Source of the DNA: Undaria pinnatifida
Taxonomy: Eukaryota > Sar > Phaeophyceae > Laminariales > Alariaceae
Direction: 5' to 3'
Assembly (NCBI GenBank): GCA_012845835.1
Contig: JABAKD010000018.1
Span: 7,006,862 to 7,070,861, forward strand
DNA length: 64,000 bases
Below, in pieces: positions 53,540 through 64,000 of this stretch. A program made the translations under genes and the position numbers. The notes under the pieces are model-generated. The model did no database searches. It saw nothing but the letters and a program-made list of their open reading frames with translations, and was not told the DNA's origin. Numbering within the stretch: position 1 is the stretch's first letter; each line of letters opens with the position of its first letter.

Positions 53540-56150
53540 AACACGAGCCAAAAAACCTGGACACGCAAGGAGGGAACAAAGGGGAAAAAAATACCCCAGT
53601 AAAAGAAGAAAAGTGCTACGTACCTACTAGTCGGCCTGGTACCTTGCTACCCTGTCTGCCATCTCCTTCCTGCCTTCGTCCACCGCGGTCTCCCTTCTAT
53701 TCCTCCTGTTGCCCCCCCTGCCCCCGCTAGTGTTAGTAGTGGGTAGCGACTAGTTCTGGTGATCTTCTACCTGGCTTTGATGAAACTTTTGAAACATTTC
53801 GTCTTGCTTTGATGAAACTTTTGAAGCATAGATAGAATAGTCTAGACTATGTAGTCTCTATGATCTTCGTTTTGTTTGGCTCGCTGCTCCCCAGTGGCCG
53901 AGGGTTTATTTTCGCACTTTGGCCGCGGGGCAAGCTAGCCTGCCATGGGTACATTGTGAAGCGTGTGTGGATCTCGGCCGAGCTTCGTGGCGGCGCTCAG
54001 CGCATTACAGGCTCTATTTAGCAAGGGGTTGCGTTTCGCCCCCCTGAGACGAGCAGGTCACTTGGAACGCCCCAATTTTTTTTTTCAAATTTTGACATTT
54101 TGATATACTATTATTACAATTTTTTGTTCTTCGTTGTTTCGTTCCTGAAAAACTGGCCCGCTACTCAACCTCAGCAGCAGCAGCACAGCAGTAGTAGCAG
54201 CAACCATCCGCGGATTAAATTAACCTCAGCAGAAGCACAACAGCAGCAGTAGCAGCAACACACAGCAGTAGTAGTAGCGGCAGTACACATGTGGATCGGA
54301 TTAGTGTGGGGTTTGGGGGCGCGCCGCCCTAAGCCGTTTCGGCCCCGGATCTCGACGTGGGTGCGTGGGCATGGGTGCAGACAAGGGTAAACCAGCCTGC
54401 GCTCTCCCGCCGCGCGGGCGACCGCTCGTCGAGGCAGGAGCGAAAGCGTCTGTGGGCGTGGTTCACCCGGTGTGTTATTTTTGTCTTGCGGGGTAACTCG
54501 ACGTGTCCGAATGTAAGGAGCGTTTTTACTTGAACAAAAAGGCTTATCCCGGTATTATATTTCCGGACATAGCGGACGCCAGCAGGAGAAGACTGGGAGG
54601 TAGAGACCAGGAGCAGCTGAGTGTTGGAACTAGCGCCACAGAACACGGCTTGCATCTCTCCGTGCCGGAGACGGGGCCCACAAGGATATAGAGCGGGGAA
54701 AGCTTGGAAGATGGCGCCGAGCGCGGCGAGGGTGGCAGGCATCGCGAGCGCGGCATGCACGCGAGTGTCGATCAGGCCAAGTATTTTTTTGGGCAGAGTG
54801 CAACCATGGGTAGTATACAACTCGTCATTAGCGACAGACAAACTCAGGTACTGCATCGACTAGTCTATACAAGTTGCTGCAGTGGCTAACATTGGGGACA
54901 GGAACCACGCGCCCAGGACGCCATCTGATTGGCTGCGTGGATCGGTTCAAGGTTTGTTGCTAGTATCGTACACACATATCATAGACTACACACATACATT
55001 TCTGACCACATGCATCAAGTAGTGGCGGGTTCAGGCGGGAACACTATCGATCTAGCTCTACTTACTTTCTACGGAGATAGACGATATGACTACATCAAGG
55101 TTTAGGTTCCCCTCAAACACAGTACCAAACAAAGTGTTGAGCACTACCTCCAACTCATGGAAAATCTTACCACGTACGCCACACATACATACCCAAATTG
55201 TTGCCGCCAACCAATTAATTATTGTACAACATCCAAGAGCGACTGACATTGGCTGGCCAACCCTATCCCTACCACCAAGTGCAAACACATGTATGTGACG
55301 TACTACATAGTAACGAGCGCGTTTCCACGGAGTACGGCACACAGCACCCCTGACCATCAATAACTCGTTTGCGCGCACGTCAGTACAACGTGCACCCACT
55401 GCTATCACACTCTTTCTGCTGATTACTACTCTTTATTTGGAGCAATGCACTAGCGCATGCCCCACATTTCCTCCAAGAAGAGCAGTGGGCTTTATCTATG
55501 CAATTACGCGTAACACCATTATTAGTCTATAGGTAGGTGGAAACATATTTTATGACAATACGTCAAGGACGTCAGCTGTGAGTTAGACGGATTTAAGGTC
55601 AATGCTCATCATCTATGCGATGTTGGTACACTTGTTTATGCTTGTGCTACCGGCGTCTCCCTTTTCGCCTTGCGACGCTCCCGGGATTACACATTGCCCG
55701 CATCCCGAAGGGGAACCTCGTATCGTGTATGAGATGGACACCCGTATATACGTACCATACAACTGTCGCAACCGAATCCAGTTGCAGGTGTTGTTGTGGT
55801 ATGCTATATTATGTTGATATTTCGCTCACTACTATCAGGTTGTTGCTGTTGTCTCACATCAACTCGCGTCAAAAATCTAGAGTCCCTGGTCACACGAAGG
55901 TGCTGGAGCCCAATAGATCCGGAAAACCAAACGTAATCGAAATTCGTCCGGGATATGCCACGCTTTCCCGCCTAAAACGCACGATACGAAGGCGCACAAG
56001 TGCAATGATATAATGTGCAAACTGAACTCTCATGGCCGCGGGTATTCACTTAACTACAGCATAGAGTTTCCCCGTTCCCACAACTAACCAACTCGCGGCT
56101 ACAAACTACAGCGGTTGGGCTGCGGTCTCCTGCACTACTTGTTTTTTTGC
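53540..56150. other. region with short ORFs, nothing recognised
   Basis: The longest minus-strand ORF (54329-54856, 175 codons) has no domain or splice context that I recognise. A CAGCAGTAGTAG-rich patch lies at about 54170-54290, and one dispersed terminal motif at 55565-55610. No gene claimed. Confidence 0.4.
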
Positions 56151-56154
56151 GTGG

Positions 56155-56650
56155 AATGTCATGAAAGCTTCTACCGCTTCCTTGGAAGCTTCCATAGCTT
56201 CCATGAAAGCTTCCATCGCGGAAGCTTCCATGAAAGCTTCCGTGAAGCTTTCATGGAAGATATGGATGCTTCCATGGAAAAAAAATGCCGGAAGCTTCCA
56301 CAGAAGTAGTGAAAAATGCCGCGGAAGTCACTTCCGCGGAAGCTTCACGGAAGCTTTTACGAAAGCTTCCACTTCAACGAAAGCTTCTACGAAAGCTTCC
56401 ACGAAAGCTTCCACGACAGCTTCCACGGAAGCTACCACGGATTCGAGGGCTTTCACGAAAGCACTTCCAAGGAAATTTAGGCTTTAATTCCATGGAAGCT
56501 AGCGGAAGCTTCCACGGAAGGTCGGGAGCTCAGCGGCTTCCACGAAAGTAGCTTCCACGAAACGTTGGAAGCTACATCCATCCCCGGAATTTCACGTTTT
56601 ACTTCCATGGAAGCTTCCGCAGCTTCCACGGAATCTCAGCGGCTTCCACG
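56155..56650. repeat. palindromic GGAAGCTTCC array 1
   Basis: Repeated ACGAAAGCTTCC, CATGGAAGCTTCC and related units of about 12 bp. Because GGAAGCTTCC is its own reverse complement, both strands read alike and local hairpins are possible. Confidence 0.9.
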
Positions 56651-56774
56651 ACAGCTCCCGCGGATATATTTGTAATACTGTACACTACTAAACTGTGCCT
56701 CCAGTAGAGCTTAGCACTCTTTCGACAACATGGTTGGACTGATTCTACGCTAGCCCCTCCCCTAACCAGCGATT

Positions 56775-56985
56775 TCCTTTAACGAACGTTTATTCATCAT
56801 GGCTGCTCGCTACAAGGAAGGATACCATGGAAAACAGAGTATCCATATATTTTCTGGTGTGCAAAAGTCTATCGATCGATGACGTCGGGGTGACGAGGGA
56901 CACCGTATATCAGGAGATACGATCGGGAGCTGGTTTCAAAACCGGCGATTTCGTCCAAGAAAAGTTGGGGGGGCTACCGTAGAAC
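56775..56985 (+). pseudogene. fragment of the decayed element seen at 37380-37570
   Basis: Reads GATTTCCTTTAACGAACG, MAARYKEGYHGK, then after a frameshift DVGVTRDTVYQEIR and GAGFKTGDFVQEKLGGLP. Strong nucleotide similarity to the reverse complement of 37380-37570. A stop follows GGLP. It sits between the two GGAAGCTTCC arrays. Confidence 0.6.
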
Positions 56986-57053
56986 CACTCGTTGACGCGC
57001 ACTGTACGAGACGAAGGGTTTTTTTCGCCGTACATTGGTTGTTGCGTTTCATT

Positions 57054-57076
57054 GGGTTAGGGTTAGGGTTAGGGTA
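57054..57076 (+). repeat. short interstitial telomere-like tract
   Basis: GGGTTAGGGTTAGGGTTAGG, directly before the second GGAAGCTTCC array. Confidence 0.85.
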
Positions 57077-57104
57077 TACATAATCTAAAGAGTATGTCAA
57101 CCAC

Positions 57105-57480
57105 ATGCCGGAAGCTTTCACACAAGCTTTCGTGGCAGCAATTTTCTTTCACGGAAGCTATCGCGGAAGCTTCCATGGAATTTGTTTTTAAAAGCTTCCG
57201 TGGAAGAATTTTTTTGTTTATTATTTACCAGGTATACCTTATGATTTCCTTCCACGAAAGCTTCCGTGAAAGCTTCCGTGAAAGCTTCCGTGGAAGCAAA
57301 TTTACTTCCACGAAAGATTCTGTGGAAGTAACTCCCGTGGAAGCTTCCGTGTAAGCTTTCACGGAAGCTTCCGTAACTTCTGGGGAAGCTTCAACGAAAT
57401 ACTTCCGTGGGAGTTTCTTCCTCGGAAGCTTCCACGGAAGCGTCCATGGAAGCTTCTATGGAAGCTTTCATGAACCTTCA
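57105..57480. repeat. palindromic GGAAGCTTCC array 2
   Basis: Same unit types as array 1 (GTGAAAGCTTCC, GTGGAAGCTTCC), with unique interruptions near 57200-57240. Confidence 0.9.
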
Positions 57481-57678
57481 CCTAAAATGCAGATAGTGCA
57501 GGTGGCCCTTGGGCTGCCTACACCGTACGAACCGCACGGTCATCGTGAGCCCAGACGAACGCGCCTGCTGTCTGGAGTGCGGTCAGAGTGACGACCCGCG
57601 GGCACATGCAGTAAAAAAAGAGCCGTCGAACCAAAAACCACCATGCAAATAACAAAGAAAGGAGCCATCCCACGGAAG

Positions 57679-60600
57679 CGGTGCACCAGAAAGTACCTGA
57701 GCTCCTCCTCACATGAGCTCAATATCTCACTCGAAAAATAATTTCGAAGGTATTCGTTCGCACAACCCGACTAAGCTTCTATGCCTTAGTAGTCCTAAAC
57801 AACATGTACTCGTGAAGTTACTACTTCATTGAGCTCCTCACACGAGGAGCTCAATCGCCCAAGGACTTTCTGCCCCAATCTTACAACTGCAACCCCTACT
57901 GTGGGACGACTCAATTATCGCCCCGTCTTCCCGAGTTATCTGACAGGTTGCAGCGCAGCTACGTAAACGTTCGGCGCCCGTGACCGAAAATTGCGGGGGT
58001 CGTTCTTCATGAAAGGTATACAACTCTACCAACTCTACAAAAATCAGTGGCGTTAAAGTAACATGTTGTACTACTGCCTCGTGAAAAAAAACAGAAAAAA
58101 AAGACGATCGCTGCCCTCGTGATGATGGTGTGCGTGCGAGTCGTGGGTCTACGTGTGCCATCCTCATGTTGTGGTTCTTCATGGCCGCCATATCGCCCTA
58201 GCTCACTCGACCCGCTCCTTCGCACTTGCTCTCGTTGACACTCATTTCCAGTTGGTTCCCCTTCTCGCCCGTCCGAAAAAAAAGCCAAAATGCTCCTCGC
58301 AGCTTGCGGTGCTGATCTGAAAAACAAAATTCTCGTTCAGGACGAGTTCAATCAGTCTCTTCCACGCCCGTCGACGCTCAGTACCAGGTACCACGTACCA
58401 AGTATGCAATTTTGTTTTACCAGCAAGTGTGCGTTTTATATCTTAAATGTACAGGCTCGTACCAGGTACCATGTATCGACTACGGTACAACACGTGTTGT
58501 GATTTTCAGCCCGGGTATTTTGTGGACATGTGGCCAGGCACCATACATGCCATACATCATCGATACCACCAGAATTTCCTGCAGCCTGCCGGCTCCCTAG
58601 GCCTCATGGTTCTCGCCTTAGGCCGTTCATACACCTGAGGATCAGGTGGCTGACCATGGGACTATATACGTGCAGATTGCGTTTGTATTCGAATCAGCAT
58701 GCACAGCAAGCAGTAATAAGAACGCCAAACTGAGTGCTACGGGGGAGGGGAATAAGGAAGAACACACCGTTTATCAAAATCCTGAATAAGATGTTTCTCA
58801 TTATTGAACCGTTTTTTTTGTGGTGAGGAGAGTGGCGTTTTTTATTGCTGCCAACGTTGCCATTAGTATTGGTGTTTGCTGGCTGCTACACCAGGCTGTG
58901 CCCCTTTTGTCATTTACGACTTTCCATTCTTTTCCGGCTGGGCTTCTATGGTTCGACGGCATTCGTTTCCGCTGTTAACTGCTTGATGATGATCTTGCGA
59001 GAAACCACGAAATGCCCCCCCCCCCGATTTTCTGCCAAATTCGCACGCGTTTCGCATGTCTCCATTGTGACGTGCCTCCTGTGTTTTTATTTTGTTCGTG
59101 CAAAGAAAATCATTAGACTATAGTACCGCTTTGCTGCCCGTTTTAGTTTCATACTAGTAGTACTGCTGGCGCTCATCACGTGCAATACGATCGAAAACGA
59201 TCATCATCATGCAACAACGATTGCCTTGCCACGAATATCAACACGCGCTGCAAGTATCGCTGACTTACACATTTGACAATGGTTGCTTTGTTACGGTGCA
59301 CTAATATTTTAGGGCGTCAACGCCCGAATGCGCGAATGAATGACGGTATTTCACGTCGAGCATCCCAGTATATTATATCGGTAATATGCTCCTTTAAAAA
59401 TATGAAAATCCTCTATATTTCACTGTTCTATTTTGGAAAATCTGTGTGGGTGAAAACTCAACCTGCCAGGAGCCTCGGCTATGAGCTTGATACCCAACGC
59501 GTGTTTGAGCTATGTTTGTGAAGCTCCCGTATTTTGCTTCTGTGCACACCCGACCTGATGCGGCGTTGGAAAGACCCAAACTGCGTTAAGACCATGCTTG
59601 AGCAAAATATTGTCCACTCGGGGTGCGTAGCACTCCGAGTGCCGTCTACCTCACGTTTTCACTATCATTAGTGTATTACGTGTGTTTCACGGAACACACC
59701 CAGTGAACGGCAAAGCCGACGTTGGCTCCAGATTTGTTCTTCGGAAAACCTCCAATTAATTTAGGTTCTCGACGGGTACAAGAGGTACACGTAATTCCGT
59801 GTTGTAAGGCCTGATTTTGTTTTGTTTTTGACTGAATACCCGCTGGCTATAATAGCCATTTCTCGATTTCCACGCCCCCCCCCCGGGAATATCTACAATC
59901 TTCCATCACCTTCCGGCCTCTTTGGTGACGTTCGAACACTACTTGTGCTGCATCCTACCTCTCTAATCCGGTGGGTGCGATGCCATACCCCCCCCTCCTC
60001 TATCCACCCCGGACCAACATGGACACCCCCCCAACCCTCGCGGTGAATCCTTCACCGACGAGAATCCCCCCCCCAACCTTCTCGGTGATGAAAATCTTCT
60101 CCGACTGTAGCCATGGGTGGCATAGTTACGGTGAAGGACGCTCTCATTCTGTTGAAAGAAATCGAAATAATGCCCCGAGCGCATTTTTGCGGCCGGGGTC
60201 GTCGGCGGTATTTCCACCGCCGCCACTGACGCCGATCCATTCAGTCACACCGGACCCCTCGGCGTTTGGTACGACCACCTTACACGCCGAGACTAGGAGG
60301 ACCGATCCGTCTACGAGAAACGCCCACACCTGGTACGACTGCGATTTGTTTCAGCGCCTGATGGCAAGTTTTTTTAGTTTTCCGTGGGGGGTTGCAACAA
60401 CGTCGCATGTACCGCGACGACTACCACAGAGTATGTGACCGCAACGGCGTCCATGAGGCCAGTGGCGCGATGGTTACCACATAGTGCGCCACTGCGACTA
60501 CAGCCCTTTGTACGACCTGCCCCACCAGCTCGTATACTCGGATTTGACCGCTTCTTGCCCACCCCCTACCATCTGAGCCACGACTACCGTCCCAACCAAC

Positions 60601-60886
60601 ACGTCGCCGCTCACATCTCATCCCCGGCTCCCATGGCCGCCCACCACATGCGGCCTGGAGTCATCCCACGGTAGGGGATGCAGTTGTATGATTGCACCAA
60701 AGCGTCCCTGGGCGATTGTTCCTCATGTGAGGAAGTGCCGGTCAATGAAGTAATTTCACGAGTACCATATATTTGTGGATTAAGGCATAGAAGCTTGGTC
60801 GGGTTGTGCGAACGAGCGCCTTTTAAGCAATTTTTCGGGTGAGATATTGAGTTCCTTATGTGAGGAGCTGAGGGACTTTCTGCTGC
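57679..60886. mobile_element. 3.2-kb segment bounded by about 190-bp inverted repeats
   Basis: 57679-57880 (CTCAATATCTCACTCGAAAA, TTCGCACAACCCGAC, AAGCTTCTATGCCTTA, TACTCGTGAA) recurs as reverse complement at 60690-60886. The interior has no recognisable transposase. It includes a 12-bp stem hairpin at 59615-59641 and C-rich stretches after 59870. Could be a decayed DNA transposon or an inverted local duplication. Confidence 0.55.
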
Positions 60887-63800
60887 AGGTGCGTCTACCC
60901 CCACAACGGCTTTATCGCGCCCGCTCATCACTACTGCGCTCAACCCCCTGCACCCAATCACCCCCGCTTTTCATTGCTAGTTTTTGCAACAACTGCACAC
61001 GACACGCCCACGGCCTGGACCCGGTGGCGCCCGAAGACAACCTGTCTGCGGTAAAATGTTTTGGGCAAATGGCCACGACGTTCCTACCCAACTACGATTT
61101 GTGTCTGCATCCTTAGATATTCCACCTGCGTTAACCTCTCTGTTCGGGTTCTCTTCCTTGAGCTTCCAATACATTTCCGTCGCTGATGCAATTGGTCACA
61201 CGACCATCGAGTCGCCAACCAATTCCCCTGCGGTGATCCCTGCCTTTCTACGCCACTACCTGTTGGGTTTATTGCCTCGAAATCCCGACCCACTTCCGCG
61301 CCAATGCAGTTGTTTACACGGCCACGGAGCCACCCACCAACTGGTTGGCGCATCACCCTTTATGCCCTCAGCTCCATCGCCCACCACCCGTGAACCCACG
61401 CCACCACAACCCCGCACGCATCACCTCCCACCCGGGTCAAGCCCACCGTTCTTCTCCGACTACCACCTATACCACCGTTCTTTTCTGACTACCACCTATA
61501 TCACCGTTCTTTTCTCTTTTTCCGACTGCCACCTAAACCACCGAGATTGACCGCAGTAGCAGCGACAGAGAAGTCGCCCAAACATGCAGATGCCATCACA
61601 TTGGTTGTGGCCGCGACGACGGTCGTGCCTGCCTCGAATTATGACGCCCGCGGGGCCTGCATCTGCGTCCCGAACCGCAGCCAGAGATGATTTGCAATCC
61701 CCCATTTTGCGATACAGAACACAGCTTGTGACGAGTATCATTTTCAAACACCTGAATCACCACTCCGCTGGCTTTTGGACAGTTTCCCTGAGGTTTGCGT
61801 CGTGCCAGCGACACTCCCCCACTGAAGCAACACCACTACGCCTCTGGTGCGCCCAACCCAGATTTGGGCATACTTCAAAACGTTGATTTTTGGTTTCGGT
61901 ATTTGCGGAAACGTGCAGACCGCAAACCCTGTGCCCTCACCCGGAATAACCCGCGACAACCGGTGCCGCTCGTTGTAATTCCCGTGGAAACTACTATTAG
62001 GTCGAAATTGCCATGATCGCCTTTCTTCCTCGGGCAACTGCCGCGACAACGACAACAGCATCGACAGCGACAACGTGGTCGGCCGAAAACAACCACGGCA
62101 CGAAACCTTTGCCGCTACACGCTTATCATACCGATTCAGCACCACTAGCGCCAGGCCATCTATTTGCGGGATGAGGGTCCAGCTTCACTTTTGAAAGGAC
62201 TAGCTTCACCCCGGCCCCCGCCCTTCAGCAGTCCATCCCTCTTTGCCCAGCCCCAATATAAATTGCTTGTTCAAGACTGCGCCCCTTGTTTTAGCGATTT
62301 TCTCGAGGTGTGGCTGCGAGGAGGCCAAAACGCCGAGCCCAACCAGGATGCTCCACTCGACGTCTTCCACTGATGTGAAACACTTCCTGCCGACCATTGC
62401 CGAGACTCCAGACATCGCTAACCTGGGGGAAGTCTCGACGAAGACGGCTATCAGCGGTTCCGGACTACAGCACGAAAGGTCTGCTTCACATCCCGGGCCA
62501 TCGCGCCCGGAGCCCGCCTCGCCTATTTATTGGCGGCCCTACCCGCCCTCGTCCCAGGACGTACGCGTTTCCAGTGACAGCGTTGGGCCCGCAAACGACG
62601 GGTTCCCACTCGCTGCCATGGTGTTGATAGCACCGCTGCCCCTGAGCTCGAGAGGCATTCCCGTTCCAAAAATACAGAAGACTCGCGATCACAGTTGATC
62701 AGGATATGCCCTGAGCCTCCTGCCTGGTCTTCTCCGCAAGCCTCGTGCATTGCGTGGACACGGACCACAGGTACAGCATTTCATAGTGAGTTCTATCCTG
62801 CTTTGTTCAACGCTTGGAGACAGGACCCCACCGATATCTTCGCCCAGCTCCTTTAAACGCCACCCACGGATACCCTCCCAGAGCTTCGGTGATTAGATAC
62901 CGAGACTTCCTTTGCGATCACGTGGATCCGGCTGGCTCTCTTCTCTAGATGAGCCAGCTGCACCCTCGACGTCGCCATGCAACGGTCCTAGAGACAGTTT
63001 CTTATGATCACTGCTTGGCAGCTCACCGCAGCCAGCCTACACCGACCAGCCTCTACCTCGGACGTTCAATTTTTAGCAGCTCAACCCTTTTGGATTCTTC
63101 TCCTACGGTTCTTCTCTATCACCCTGTGGAGCAATTTCTGACATCGCCTGAGACCGACATTCGGAGCGACACCACGACCCTGCAGCTCACCCGGCTTAGA
63201 TCAAGTATGGGAACTGTTCCTACACCAGTCATGGACATTGGTTCCGAGGCCGACAAACGCTGGAGCTCCTCCTTTAATACCAATCTGGTACAATGGTTCC
63301 GAGCCCGACAAACGCCGGGATGTATTCCCATACCACCATCCAACAACCCTCGACACCTGCCCTCTAAGGTCGTATCTCTAGCTTCGGCAACGGTACACCC
63401 GAGACTGGCAAACCCATCCATAAGCAAAAGAAACAGTCGCTTCATTCGATTGGCAGCTTCCTTGCCCCCCTAAACCGTCGCGTTGCAAACGAGCCATCCC
63501 CTTTCGGTCTTGGTATTTCTCACCTAACCCACGAACCGACCTCGTTCCGGCCCTTTTCCAACGGGAAAGAAAAGCTCTGCCGCCCCCTCCCCCCTAACGC
63601 AACCGGTTTTCACGGAGCACCTCTGATGTGGCCCCGTTCATTGCCACCGAGACGCACCTGCCGATTCCTCTTTGCCCTTCTCCACCCCGATCTGTCACCA
63701 AAGAGCCGCCTTGCTCCGGTTTCCGCCGATTTAGCCAAAACCACGGTTCACCGCCTGTACGTTTCTGACTACACGCGACCCAACAGAGCTACTGTGCTCG

Positions 63801-64000
63801 GGGTTCCGTCTTTCCCGCCAAAGGTCGCCGCTTGGCGATGATTCCTACGGGACTCGAGGATAGCAGCCACTCCCTCCACTTGGTTGGGTTGGCTTCCCCG
63901 ACACTGCCACCAATCGGTCCTCGAAATCCCCCATTCTTCACCGCCTCCCCGGCGATCTGAAAGCCTTAGAAACACCTTAAGCTCCCCTTCCCACCTGCTT
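60887..64000. other. C-rich terminal region without a supported gene
   Basis: Short, mutually shifting ORFs on both strands. A 27-bp tandem (CGACTACCACCTATACCACC type) occurs at about 61450-61545. Loose internal repetition such as GTTCCGAGNCCGACAAACGC at about 63243 and 63297. It may be a heavily mutated repeat; I see no domain. Confidence 0.4.

Noticed and set aside
54329-54856. 175-codon minus-strand ORF as a gene
   Set aside because: No homology, no signal of splicing or paralogy, and overlapping + strand ORFs of similar quality.
59615-59641. Twelve-base-pair hairpin as a terminator or small RNA
   Set aside because: Isolated hairpin without transcript or conservation evidence; only noted within the 57679-60886 segment.
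60984-61550. 188-codon ORF as a gene
   Set aside because: Pro/Thr/His-rich composition, contains a 27-bp tandem repeat, no domain or exon context.

Overview
The window is nuclear DNA of an intron-rich eukaryote. It has long GT-AG introns, simple-sequence expansions of hundreds of bases to more than 1 kb, many small inverted-repeat elements, a tRNA-derived SINE with a poly(A) tail, and interstitial TTAGGG arrays. A stramenopile, most likely a brown alga such as Ectocarpus, fits best. That is an inference from genome style; nothing here proves the taxon. The longest open reading frames are translations of microsatellites. The real genes are short exons that had to be assembled by splice phase and homology.

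Region 1 (1-18956): the 3' part of one + strand gene, TAF5, the WD40 subunit of the general transcription factor TFIID. I assembled twelve exons. All exon phases agree, giving 885 codons plus a stop, and the gene continues upstream of base 1. Its introns hold a (GTCGGT)n tract with higher-order structure, a tandem array of tRNA-like units on the minus strand, a SINE, a run of different pentanucleotide arrays, and several copied exon edges (a decayed second copy of exon 8, repeated donor-site segments, repeated acceptor segments).

Region 2 (18957-22700): no convincing gene. It holds simple repeats, an interstitial telomeric tract and copies of small dispersed repeats.

Region 3 (22700-51560): two tandem, same-strand paralogous two-exon genes, here called A (23334-35688) and B (43730-51514). 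Exon 1 encodes a Thr/Asn/His-rich N-terminus and exon 2 a four-helix membrane domain. I do not recognise the family. The intron of A contains a large inverted-repeat (foldback-like) element. Its arms are built from tandem subrepeats, one arm is interrupted by the SINE and the other by a second element, and its spacer holds a third inverted-repeat element. Between A and B lie a decayed minus-strand coding element, a TRIM-like pair of direct repeats, an element bounded by telomere-like inverted repeats, and more copies of a dispersed family.

Region 4 (51515-64000): no gene that I can support. It holds A-rich tracts, two GGAAGCTTCC-type palindromic arrays, a second copy of the decayed coding segment, a 3.2 kb segment bounded by inverted repeats, and a final 3 kb of C-rich sequence with no usable reading frame.

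TAF5 and the A/B pair have no obvious functional link. The main interest of the window is genome dynamics: nested repeats, copied exon boundaries, and a young gene duplication whose introns were colonised by different elements.
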